Source: Physcomitrium patens (Eukaryota; Streptophyta; Bryopsida; Funariales; Funariaceae). Taken from it: 64,000 nucleotides of DNA. The position numbers and the translations under genes were made by a program. The DNA is taken from positions 434,001 through 498,000 of the forward strand of contig NC_037261.1 in assembly GCF_000002425.4 (NCBI RefSeq), read 5' to 3'. This document shows, in pieces, positions 49,679 through 61,502 of the stretch. The notes under the pieces were generated by a model. That model saw only the letters and a list, made by a program, of their open reading frames with translations. It made no database searches and had not been told where the DNA came from. The number at the start of each line of letters is the position of its first letter. The stretch's first letter is position 1.

Positions 49679-50876
49679 CTAATAATCCTCATCAAAATCC
49701 TCATCGTAATCTCCGTCTGATAATTCGTCAAACGTGCGCATATCAAGTTGATAACGCAAAATTCCACCGAATCCTCCAAATCCTCGACAAAACTGTGACC
49801 CTTCCTGTAGGACAGAACAAGATACACATTTAAAGATTACACACCGAACCTTCAGCACCGACGCCGCCCAGATTCATTTCAGATAACATACAATCAAAAC
49901 AAATATCATCAGCAGAAAGACTTCTTACCCTTATTCTATGACACATCGATGGATAAGGTCACATCCCACAACCAAAAAATATGTTAAATACCTGAGACTT
50001 GTTCGTAACAAATTCCAACGCACAACCGAAACTCCTGTACTCATTAGCAAGCCACTCCAAAAGTGACAACTTTTCCTGAACCTCCAACTCTGCCTGAGAC
50101 TCTGACACCCTGAAGCTGCAGGTATCAACCATAACGTAATGTAAACAACGTGTAGCAAAAATTAGGTACACACGATGTCCACCAGAAGCTTAAAACACCC
50201 TATCTTCCTAATCAAATCTGACCTAGAAGATTCAACTTAAAAATGAGAACGATACATAAAAATCATTGTTCTGTAACAGGTACACACGACAAATTCAAAT
50301 ATGATTAAAAAAACTGTACATCAATAACTTTCGTTGACACATCAGAAAACAATAAATCCAATACCAACTGCACAGTGCATGCCTTCCCTACACAACACAA
50401 GTTACGAAAACCAGCCACAGAAAAAAATGTCATACTTGGATTGGTCCGCTTCTTGCTCCTTGGTGAGATGCTTGATCACGATCTCCCCAGTTACCGCGTT
50501 CTTCAGCACGTATCGGTTCGTGTCCAAGTTCTCCCACACGATCAATGTCTCCACCGCCCCCATCTCCAGAGCCTTCAGCGTGTCGTCGATCCCGAACACG
50601 TACTTCCCCGTGTCCTGACTGATCTCGTCGAAGTACTTCCCGATCAGCCTCTTCTCCTGTATGAACTTTACGTTCGCCAGAATCTCCGCCGACAGCTCGA
50701 TCGCCTGGTTGAACCCGTTGTCCCCCCCGTACGACACGTCCACTACGTTCAGCACCTTCGCTTGCAGCCGAGGATCGAACATGTCCGACTGGCTCAGCTC
50801 CGTCTTAAAATCCGCCGAACCCGCCAGAATCAACCCTACGCTCCACACACACACAACCCTCAATATCACCACCACA

Positions 50877-50907
<31 letters not shown>

Positions 50908-51844
50908 CCATCACTCCTTAAACCCCGCACTCCACATGCACACATGCCCCACTCCCACTCACATCCCCCATCCCCCCTACCTGACACATTCGGCTGACTC
51001 GTCGCCGGGTTGATGTAGAACTGCGTCGCCAGCTCCGCCGTCTTCCGCACGTAATTGTGCCTCTTCTCCATCCGCAGCCGAGCGAAACGCAGCGCCGACT
51101 GCCCTCCACGACCGTGCTTCTTCGGTAGATCCACCGTGAACTTGTGCAGCACCTCGCGCGTGTTCCCGCTCAGAGTCCCAAACAGCGTCCCGTTTCCGTC
51201 CATCACGATGAACCCGAACTTGTCGTCCGACTCCAGCAGCTCGTTCAACGCCTCCGTGTGGAACTTGTTGTCGCACAGATACAGCGATGCATTGATGGGC
51301 TTGAACGGCTCGAAGTCGATCGTCACCTGCACCACCAACCATCTTCCACTCAATCCCCTTCCCACACTTCATCCTCACCATCCTCCTCTCACGCTACACT
51401 CCACCCCGACCTCACCATTCCACAATCCCCACGCACACCCGACATCCAATGCACACAAAATACATCCCATGTATATGCACCTTCTTCTCCTTGCCATCGT
51501 CCGTCACAATTGTGCCTGTGTACAGCACCAGCCCGTTTGGGGGCACCTTGTTGTACAGTTTCAGCCTTTGCTGCGCAGACGTGATGGCTCCCAACACGGA
51601 CTGCCTGTTCACCCTGTTCTTGATATTGGAAGCTGTCCCAAACTCGTCTCCGAGCATCTTAGTCACCCGGGAAACTTGATCCCTAAAACACAACCACCAT
51701 ACCAAACCCTCCAATCAATAATCCGAAATGCATAATTTCGCTACAATAAGATATGCAAAGATTAGCGCACCAAGAACACCATCACCGCCTTGTATGAATA
51801 CCACAAATTCCTCAAGAGACTGCCTAAACTCACACCTCTTTCTT

Positions 51845-51886
<42 letters not shown>

Positions 51887-52056
51887 GCTCCTTCGCTCAC
51901 ACACAATCCGCAACCCGAAACACACCTAGGAGGCATGATGAGCGAAATCATGGACGTTCCATTGCCGCGAGCCGACTCCAAGGCCTTGATGAGTTTCTTA
52001 ATTTTCCATATCGTAATATTCTTGTCCTCGTCTGGTCCTCCGCCAAAGTCCGCCAT
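49679..52056 (-). CDS. eRF1: Eukaryotic peptide chain release factor subunit 1 (eRF1), 6 exons, with variant NIKN motif
   Basis: Recognises all three stop codons in the ribosomal A site and triggers peptide release together with eRF3. Minus-strand exons in order: 52056-51926, 51682-51481, 51326-50981, 50835-50436, 50115-49992, 49804-49679; all junctions keep the frame and give 442 residues (usual about 435). N domain: [20 protein letters not shown] with GTS at 33-35; TAS-NIKN at 60-66, where nearly all eRF1 have NIKS; YLCDNKF (127-133), the YxCxxxF motif. M domain: [10 protein letters not shown] with GGQ at 185-187. The C domain is complete and ends in an acidic tail ([15 protein letters not shown]). 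The start is the ATG at 52056, giving MADFGGG; an in-frame upstream ATG exists at 52077. Introns 1 and 3 contain GA microsatellites. Confidence 0.96.
50876..50904 (-). repeat. (GA)n microsatellite in eRF1 intron 3
   Basis: About 29 bases of CT on +, GA in the transcript, inside a 145-bp intron (50836-50980). Confidence 0.95.
51849..51883 (-). repeat. (GA)n microsatellite in eRF1 intron 1
   Basis: About 35 bases of CT on +, GA in the transcript, starting about 40 bases after the intron 1 donor (intron 51683-51925). An interrupted CT-rich stretch continues to the left. Confidence 0.95.
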
Positions 52057-52650
52057 CTCGACGTCAACAAATCTCAAACGCGCGCAGAGCTCCCTCCTTC
52101 ACTCTACCCTGCTCTGCCCTGCTCAAACTCCCACCCAAGCCCCCTCTCCCTCAAATTGAGCTCAAATCCAGAGATCCGACCACCAATCTGACCGGAGAAT
52201 CACGGAGAGTAAGGGGTGGATCTCAGTGGTGTCCGATACGGCACGGAAAAGGAACACAATCGAGCACTGAAGACAGGTTTTTGTCGCAGCACCAGGGTGC
52301 GAAAGCGGCAGCGTCGCGCTGAACTCCCTGAGCCAGCCAGCGAGGTGGCCATTCCCAGAGTTGGAAAGTAACCCCTCCCCCCAGTTGGGTAGGTAGCTAC
52401 ATGGACGTCGTATGCCGCCTCCACGTGTTTTTCTCTGTCTGACGTGGCTGCTTGCATTATGTGAATATCTGGGTGACAAAGTGGTGGACAATTGGAGTCG
52501 TGGCAGGAAAGTTCTAGTACTTGACTTTTCTATGTTCCCTTTATTCGTACATGAGGGAGCTTGTTCCCTTCCTGCTCTGTTCCCAATGGTGTTGTCGCTG
52601 ACGAGATGAAAAATGTTGACGGTTTAATTCCATTTACTCTATGTATATTA
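52057..52650 (-). promoter_or_regulatory. Upstream region and 5' leader of eRF1
   Basis: Gene-like composition, CT-rich next to the start codon, ending at about 52620 where AT-rich retrotransposon DNA begins. No convincing TATA box. A 66-codon open stretch at 52412-52609 on + shows no motif and is treated as chance. Confidence 0.45.
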
Positions 52651-53168
52651 TTTGTTGTATTTGTGTGTAGTGGTCAAGCTTTTAAGAGATGAGAAGTGTT
52701 ACAATGCAACTGTCTTTCTTTTGGGCACCTTAAGTTTAGGAGAAAAGATGAGAGGATGGATTTTTTCAATTTTTGGTTAGATGAAATTGAAAAATCTCCT
52801 TAAGTTAGCATTGTGCTAAGAAAAATAAGTCTTAAGGTTCTAAGAAGAAAATATGAGGTGGAATGTATTTTTTTTCTTACATGAAATAAATGACATAATT
52901 ATCTAGGATTTTTTTTGGATCCATTTCAAATAGATTTTTTAAAAATTGGAAAGTTGTATCAAAAAATGCTTCAATTTAGCATTCTAAAAGTAGATTAATG
53001 TATTTTTTATAAATTTTAAAATAAAGATTTGAATTGATATATATATGGAATTGTAATGAAAAAATGATTTGATCTATTTTATAGTCTCTTTTTACTTCAT
53101 ACAATATCAAAAAGCTAAGACTTTTAAAGAAAGATTTTTTTTTTTTTATTTTTATCAAAAGATGTACC
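52651..53168. other. AT-rich DNA, no gene
   Basis: Strongly AT-rich spacer between the eRF1 upstream region and the first LTR of the nested element cluster. A poly-T/A tract lies at 53137-53148. Confidence 0.6.
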
Positions 53169-54395
53169 TATTAAAGACATGAATCTCAAAGAAAGAAAAT
53201 CTCAATGCATTTTTGTGTCACTCGAAAAGACTAGGAGATTATTCAAAGAGTATAATATATTAAAGTAGAATAGCTATTGCCAAAGGCAAAAAGTTTAGAG
53301 AGTCTTGAAACAAGACTAAGAACCAAAAAAGTATTGACAAAAGTAAAGAAGGCTTCACTCTTGCTTCCATGTATACTATTTAACTAAGTGCTATATAGTA
53401 ATGTTTTATAGGACCTCCAATACATGTTGACTTTGCTAAATACATATCTTAACTTGCAAGGCAAGTTTTACATAAGTGCGCCATATGGTTAGCTTGTTCT
53501 GTAAGCTACTAACATGTGAGGCACGTAATTAACTTATTGACCAAGTTTTTGACCTATCAATCAACTACAAACATATATAAAGTTAAAACCACGTCTATAA
53601 AGCTTTTAAGAAGCTTTTCTAAAAAATATTATAAAATTAATTTATTAATATCTACTTCTATGTAATCATATAGATAACTAATAGAGTAAATATATATATC
53701 TGTGATATTATCTTTTTTTTTAGAGACGAGTTATATGAGAAGCAATCATCATCTTTCATAGATCTTGTTATTCTTTATCTTGATTTTGATGGATGTCGTT
53801 GATAAAAATCCTAAATTTTCTTTATTAAATTTGCAAGATTCTTTGTTAGGTTTTATGTACATTCATTAATATCATATCTACATCAATGAATAAGATATTT
53901 TAATCTATTTTGGTACTACCTTGAATCTAAGGCTTCTTCGACTTTGAACTCTTAATTATTATCTACTTCTATAGAAAGATGTGGTATTTGTCTTTTTTTC
54001 AAAATATAAATTATCTTCTATGGTTCAAAAAAAAAAATACATAGAATACGGAATGGATCTTTATAAAATTTGATAGATATAATTGATAAGCAATATGATT
54101 GAATTTTTTACAAATTTAAAAAATTTCAAGCCTATAATGGTCTAACTTGTTACAAAGATGAGTAGTCTTGATATTACGATGAAGTAACCATACCTTGTCA
54201 CCCACATTGAGTTGTGATTGTTCCTTGTAATAAGCATGTGCATTGTTCTTTTGTCATTTTTAAGTTTTTTTTTTTTTAATTGTATCTTCATTGTTGCATA
54301 GAGCTCTAATAAGCAATTTGTCAAATCTTATGCCACAAGATTATGAACTTTTAAAAAGTCAAAAGTATCAAGTCATGGATGATAACCATAATTAG

Positions 54396-54397
<2 letters not shown>

Positions 54398-54431
<34 letters not shown>
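54398..54431. repeat. (AT)n microsatellite inside the outer gypsy element
   Basis: About 34 bases of AT dinucleotides. Confidence 0.9.
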
Positions 54432-54433
<2 letters not shown>

Positions 54434-55118
54434 AATAGAAGAATATACTAAATTATTGTATGTAAACTTTGCTAACAATAAAAGACTTATTTAATCACCT
54501 TGATGATAATTAATGATATCCATTAAATATTACTCTAAAACTTTATTCATCTATTTAGTTTGCTTATCAATTTGAAGATAAAAAGCCAAAGAGAGCTTTA
54601 TATCCACTTTTAGAATCTTAAAAAGGTTTCTCCAAAAACTTGATATAAATTAAATTATCTTATTTGATATAATATCTTTGGGCAATCCATGATAGCAATA
54701 GATATTATCAAAAAAAAGCTTAGCTATTTTTTCACTTGTTATAGATTTTATACATGGTAGAAAATATCCATCTTAATAAAATGATCTATTATCACAAGTA
54801 TAGAATCATATAAAATTGAGATTGAGATATTCATAATAAAATCCATAGAAATAAAAGATCATAATTGTTTTGAAATAGGTAATGCTTGAAGAAGTCCATA
54901 AGATTGATGACAAGGAGTTTTTGATCTAGAACAAATATCACATGATTGTACAAAAACTTTAATTGTCTTTGACATTTGAGGCTACCAAAAATCTTTTAAT
55001 ATTAGCTCCTAAGTCTTATTGTATCAAAAATATCTGCTTGTTAGAAAGTCATGACAAGCTTCATGAACATGAAAATGTACTTATATTTTAAAAATATATG
55101 GATGAATTTTGAAATAGA

Positions 55119-55123
55119 ATAGG
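55119..55123 (+). repeat. Target-site duplication of the inner gypsy element, left copy
   Basis: atagg at 55119-55123 pairs with gtagg at 61498-61502, one difference in five. The pair directly abuts the two LTR ends. Confidence 0.65.
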
Positions 55124-55671
55124 TATCAAAGACATAAACTAGAAGAAGATGCATAAACTTAAAAAATTTGTATTAAAAGAAAAGTAATAAAATAATAATA
55201 AAGTAATATGTATATTAAAAAAAATTAGAATGGCTATTGCCAAAAGACAAGGAAACTAGAGGCTCTTTAAATCTAAACTAAAAGCAAAAAAGAAGTTGAC
55301 AAGAATGAAGAGGGCTTTACTCTTGCCTCTATATATACTATCTAATTAGGAGTTATGCAGTGATGTTCTATAGGACCTTTAATATGTATTGACTTTGCAG
55401 GACATATGCCTTTACTTATAAGACAAGTTTTTTATGTGTAAGCCACATAGTTAGCTTATTCTTCAAGCTACCAACATATATGGCACATGGCCAAGTTATT
55501 GATTATTTTTTTAATCTAAAAAGTCAATAAAAGACATCTATAAAGTCAAAGTAGCATCTATGAAGCTTCTAAAAAGCTTCTATAGAAGATATTATGGAAT
55601 TAATTTATTTTTACCTAATTTTATCTAAATCATATAAGTAATTATTGATTTACATGTGTATGTCCATGACA
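55124..55671 (-). repeat. 3' LTR of the inner gypsy element
   Basis: Starts tatcaaag and ends ccatgaca on +. Homologous to 60948-61497 over its full length. Confidence 0.8.
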
Positions 55672-55686
55672 CTACCTCCTCTTTTA
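55672..55686 (-). other. Polypurine tract of the inner gypsy element
   Basis: The minus strand reads TAAAAGAGGAGGTAG directly before the 3' LTR, as expected for the plus-strand primer of an LTR retrotransposon. Confidence 0.7.
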
Positions 55687-58600
55687 GAAACAAGTTCTAT
55701 GAAGAGCGGTCTTCATATGTTGAAGAAATCTAAGATATAGCAAATTATATTTGTCATATATTCCAATCTTTGTTCTCTTTGAAGATAGTTGATAGGCCCT
55801 CTCAAGCATTGATAGTGTCTCATACCAAGGCAAGAAGACCACCTTGTTATTTGGTTGTTGTTGATGACTTTGTAACTTCGTTTAAATAAAATATTTAAAA
55901 CACTGCCAAGAGTTGTTCCTACCTCTAATAAAATCACCAAAGATCATGAGTCTCTTCCAAGGTCATGATACCAAAAACTTTGTATCTCGCCATTTATTTG
56001 AGGAATGACATGTCGTTCTTCAATATCTTCATCTTGTTTTTATCATCTTAAAGGTTGTGACAATTGTAATGACTCGTTTGGTATGTCTACAAATGAAAGT
56101 TCTTGAGTTGAATCTGTTGGTTGTCAGTTCTCCATCTCCTTAGCATCACAAATATATAAAAGCTACAAAGAAAGATAGAAGATGGAATGCAATCTTTTCT
56201 AGACCTTGTTTCTTTTATAGCAAAGACTTATTATTCTTCATCTTGATTTAGATGGATGTTGTCAATGAAAAGTGCCCACCACCTTTACTACATTTATAAG
56301 ATTCTTTATTGGCTCATATGTGCATTCACTAATATCTTATTCGTGCCAATGGATAAGATATTCTAATTTATTTTAGCACTATCTTGAGTCTAGAACTTCT
56401 TCTACTTTGAACTCTTCATTATTGTCTACTTCTATAAAAAGAGATTGAACTTGTCTTCTTTTTGATATGTTCAAAGTCTTATATGGTTCAAGAAAAGATA
56501 TGTGGAAGATAAGACGGATCTTCATTGCCTCTGGTAGATATAATCAATAAGCAACTGGATTGATTTGTCAACAAATAAGAAAAGATCTAAGCCTGCGGTA
56601 GTCTAATTTATCACAAGGACGAGTAGTCTTAATATTACAACAAAGCAACCATACCTTGTCACCTATATTGAATTGTAGTTGTTCCGTTCAAGAGGCATCT
56701 ACACTGATTTTTTGTCATCCTTGAGCTTCCTTTAATTGCACCTTCATTGTTGCATGTAGCTTTAATAAATAATTTGCCAAACCTTCTGCCATAGGATTAT
56801 CAACTTTTAAAAAGTCAAAAGTATCAAGTTATGAATGTTAACCATAAATGGCAAAAAAAGATATTTGTTATGTAGAAGAATGCATTGTATTATTATAAGC
56901 AAACTTTGCTAATGGCAAGAGGGTTCTCCAATCATCTTATTGATAATTATTAGTATAACTTAAGTACTGCTCTAAAACTTAGTTTATGCACTCTGTTTGT
57001 TCATCAGTTTGAAGATGAAAGGCTAAAGAAGGCTTTATGTCCACCTTTAAAATCTTAAAAAGAATTCTCCAAAATCTTGATACAAATTGAATTTCCTTAT
57101 CTGATATAATATCTTTCGACAAGCCATGATATCAATAGATATTATCAAAAAAAAGCTTGGCAGTTTCTTCACTAGTGATAGATTTTGTACATGGTACAAA
57201 ATGTGTCATTTTAGTAAAACGATCTACTATCACAAATATAGAATTATACAATCTTGAGACTAAAAGTTCTATAATAAAATCCATAGAAATAAAAGACCAT
57301 GGTTGTTTTGGAATAAGTAATGGTTGAAGAAGTCCATATGATTAATGTCGAGGAGTTTTTGACCTTGAATAAATGTCACATAATTGAACAAAGTCTTTTA
57401 CAGCCTTTCACATTTGCGGCCACCAAAAATCTCTAGATATTAGCTCTAGAGTCTTATTGTATCTAAAATGTCATGCTGCTCAAAAGTCATGACATGCTTA
57501 AAGAACACGTAAGCGTGCTTCTCCTTCTTGCACATATAGGTGTCTTTCAAAATAAAATAGATTGTTCTTGAATTCAATCTTAGAAGTATCATGAGACTTA
57601 GAAGAAGTATTCTTGATATCATGAATAAGAAGATTAGAGGACATACTTGACTGAATTTGTTTGAAAAAAGTTGAATCAACAATCAATGTTGATTTCACTG
57701 CTTGAAGATGAAATTATTTTGGCTTCAACAAAATTATCCTTTGTTGATCAAAAGCTGTATTTCCTTCTTTAGATGCAAGATAAGAAAATTTGAAAAGGGC
57801 ATCAAACAAGCCTTGTTATTTTCCTAGCCGATAAGTGATATTGAACTCAAATCTTGACAAAAACATGCTTTAACGAGCCTGGCAAAAATTCAAAACATGA
57901 ATTGATATAAAATACTTGAGATTCTTATGATTCGTATATATAATGACCGGACTAGAAGCACCTTCTAGATAATAACGCCATTCTTGAAAAGAATCCATAA
58001 TTGCAAAAAACTCTTTATCATGGATCTCATAGTTAATCTTGGCTGCAAAAAATTTCTTAAAATAAAAAGCTATTATGTGAAGTTTATCATCTATTTCCAT
58101 TTGTAATAATACAACACTCAAAGTAAAGTCCAATGTGCCTGTTTCCATAGAGAATGTCTTAAAGAAGTCAATGCAATACACAATTAATGCAGAAACAAAG
58201 GTTGTCTTTAAAGCTTCAAATGTTACTTTTACTTCTTGATTCTATTGAAGTTTGTCTTTACAAGTCAAATGTATAAGTAGAGCTGCAATTTGAGAGAAGT
58301 CTTTCATAAAGATCCAATAGTAATTAGCAAATTCTAAAAAACATTGGACATCTTGGATCATTTTTGAAATCTATCAATCCATAATAGTTTGAACTTTCTT
58401 AGGATCCATCATAAGTCCATCATTTGAAATGATGTAACCTAAGAAGTCAACTTGAGTAATGTGGAATATATACTTTTCTATCTTGGCATAGAATCTTGTA
58501 TCTTAATTTTTGTAACACATGAAAAACATGAAGTTTATGTTCTTTTGTATTCTTAGAATAGATCAAGATGTCGTCTAGATAATAGACAATAAAATTATTT

Positions 58601-60947
58601 AAAAAATCTCAAAAAATATCATTCTAAAGATATTAAAAAGCTGCTCGTGCATTTATAAGTCTAAAAGGCATGACATTATATTCATAACATACATACTTGA
58701 TTCAAAATACAATCTTCTATTCATCTCCTTCTTTGATGTATACTAGATTATATACTCTTCGTAGCTCTATTTTTGTCTAGATCTTAGCTTGATTCAACTG
58801 ATTAAGAAGTTTAGATATTATAGGTAGTTGGTTCTTGTTCTTGATCGTAATCTTATTGAGTCCTTGATAATCAATACACATCGACAATGATCAATCTTTT
58901 TTCTTCATAAATAGAATTGAGGCTCTTGCTAGAGATTTGGAATGGTGTATGAAATTCTTGACTAGATTTTCTTTGATATATTCTTTGAGTTCGGTCAATT
59001 TATTTTGTGATAATTTGTAGATTGGTCCAAATGGCGGTTGTGCTCCTTCTTGAAAGTCAATTGAACAAACATAGGAACAATGTTCGAGAAGAGTATTTGC
59101 ATTCTTTTTTTCAAATACTTCTTGGAAATCTTGATATTGGCTTGAAATACTACTTGAAGTCTTTGTACCATTAGAAATGGATGTGGCATAAATGACATAA
59201 GGTGATCATTTCTTTGTAGCATATAAGAAAGCTCTTACATCTACAAACATAAATTTAATTATACTAGACTTGTGATTTTCTACTTAATTATCTACACTCT
59301 TAGTTATACTTCTAAAAAATTCAAGAATATAAGAAATCCATTCTACTCAAAGATTTTATTTTTTTAATCATGATAAACCTAAAATGATTGGATTAGAGAG
59401 AGATCTTATGATATTAAATACCACAAAGCTATTATGACCATTAGTTATTACTTCTATAGAAAGGATTTTGTGAGTAACATCTCCAAAAGACAAAAGGCGA
59501 CTAACTATGACTTCTATATGAATAGGTTTAGTTTTCTTTAGTAATGATATATTAAGTCTTTTAGCAAATTCTTCATTTAAGAAACACGTTGAGGCTCCTA
59601 AATCTATAAGGCAAAGGCTTTATAATATATAGGTCTTAAAATAATATTTAATATAAAACAAAGAGAGGGTTCTGAGGAGAGAATAGGACCTTTATTAGGT
59701 ATTGTATAAGGTTCCAATTGCACGGTCCCTATTGTAATTGAATAAACTTATTTTCTAGTATATTATCTTCTTTGACATTTTTACTCTTCATTTTATAAAT
59801 GCATCACTTCTTTGGACAACGTTGAGTAGTATGCTTAGATTTTCCATAATATAAGGACAATCCTTTTTGACGATGATGAATCTTTACTTACTCAATAAGA
59901 GGTTTGAAATGTAGTGCATTAATTTGTATATCCTCTACTTTTGAATTTATGTATTGAAGAGGCATTGGTATTGCTATTGAATTATAGTAATGTTGAGACC
60001 TACTTCTCTGACTCTCAAATCAAAATTCAAAAAGTCTATTGTCATACTTCACAACAAAGTCAATTGCTTGACTCAATATTTGACGATCAAGTAAGCTGAG
60101 CATCAATTTCTTTACATCATATTACAATCTATAGAAAAATTGGCTAATAAATATAATATCATCCCACTTGATATCAGTTACAAGTTGTCAAAATTATAAA
60201 ACATATAATATTACAAATTGATTGCCTTATTATAAAATATAGATCTTGTTGGTTGCAATATAAGTTGCATCATATTCTCTATACATGGATTGAAACTCTC
60301 CTAAAAAAACCTCCAAATTATACAATATTGGATCTCGTCATTCAAAAAAAGATAAAAACTATAATAATGCTGAACTTGAAAGAAGAGTATGAATGAATCC
60401 AACTTGTGATCCTAGAGTTGAATAGCTTTCAAATTGAAGTTCAATTACAAGTTGTATTTGATTGATAAATCTTCAAAACTTAGATCTTGTGCCATCAAAC
60501 TTCTCAAGCAAAGCAACTCTTAGTTTTCTAATATCAGAAGGATGTTCTACCATAGGAGAAGGGACATGATTGGATGCAAATGTTGTAGCACTTCTAATCA
60601 TATCTATATCATCACTTTCTGCCATTCTTATTGCTCCTTATTGTGATAAATTGAGTTGATGCATTGCAAGCATTAACTCTATCAATTGCTCTTACATTTG
60701 TGCTATTACATTCTTTATTTCAACAAGCTCTACCATGATAATATTTAAAAAATAAATATCTAATATTACTTAAGACAAATAAAAGAGGGGACTAAAGAAG
60801 AAAGAAGATATTAAGAACAATATTAGTTTAGAAGAGGGTAATCCACAACTTCTAATATACTTATGTCTTATCAAGAAAAAAAGAATAATCTACTCTTAAT
60901 TAAGAAAAGACAAAGCTTCTAATATTGTAAATATACTCTTGTCAATC

Positions 60948-61497
60948 TATCAAGAACATGAATTGGAAGAAGATGCATAAACTTAAAAAATCTGTATTAA
61001 AAGAAAAGTAATAAAATAACAATAAAGTAATATGTATATTAAAAAGAAACTAGAATGGCTATTGCCAAAAGACAAGGAAACTAGAGACTCTTAAATCTAG
61101 ACTAAAAGCAAGAAAGACGTTGACAAGAGTGAAGAAGGCTTCATTCTTACCTCTATATATATACTATCTAAGTAGGAGCTATGTGGCAATGTTCTGTAGG
61201 ACCTTTAATATGTATTGACTTTGCAAGTCACATGCTTTAGCTTAAAAGACAAGTTTTCTATGTATAAGCCACATAGTTAACTTATTCTTCAAGCCATGAA
61301 CATGTATGGCACAATGCCAACTTATTGATTACGTTTTTAACCTAAAAAGTCAATTAAAGATACCTATAAAGTCAAAGTAGTATCTATAAAGCTTCTAAAA
61401 AGCTATTATAGAAGATATTATGGAATTAACTTACTTTTACCTATTTTTATATAAATCATATAGGTGATTATTGGTTTATATGTATATGTCCGTGATA
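60948..61497 (-). repeat. 5' LTR of the inner gypsy element
   Basis: Starts tatcaagaac and ends ccgtgata on +. The promoter box (tatatata) is near 61156-61164 in minus sense. No standard initiator-tRNA primer site is recognisable next to it. Confidence 0.8.
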
Positions 61498-61502
61498 GTA
61501 GG
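61498..61502 (+). repeat. Target-site duplication of the inner gypsy element, right copy
   Basis: gtagg, paired with atagg at 55119-55123. Confidence 0.65.

Larger units (their letters stand above)
53169..55123 (-). mobile_element. Outer (older) Ty3/gypsy element, left part: 3' LTR and downstream pol region, minus orientation
   Basis: The LTR lies at about 53169-53707 (tattaaagac at the left, ctgtgata at the right). The sequence from 53708 to 55123 parallels 55672-57520 of the inner element, corresponding to the end of pol (integrase side). The block stops at the 5-bp target duplication of the inner element and resumes at 61503. Old and broken many times. Confidence 0.75.
55124..61497 (-). 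mobile_element. Inner Ty3/gypsy (chromovirus-type) element, 6.4 kb with two LTRs, minus orientation
   Basis: Two LTRs of about 550 bp (55124-55671 and 60948-61497) flank the internal region, read from right to left: leader (about 60947-60780), gag (about 60740-59850), protease (about 59750-59150), reverse transcriptase (about 59050-58250), RNase H (58181-57870, with EIHDKEFFAIMDSF and EWRYYLEG), and integrase side (about 57450-55700). A purine-rich tract lies next to the 3' LTR. The LTR pair differs at roughly one site in ten by eye, mostly transitions, so the insertion is old though younger than its host element. The architecture is whole in outline but the coding regions are broken many times, and it cannot encode intact proteins. 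Confidence 0.85.

Noticed and set aside
50375-51735. Long + strand open frames across the eRF1 locus
   Set aside because: They are antisense shadows of eRF1 exons and CT microsatellites.
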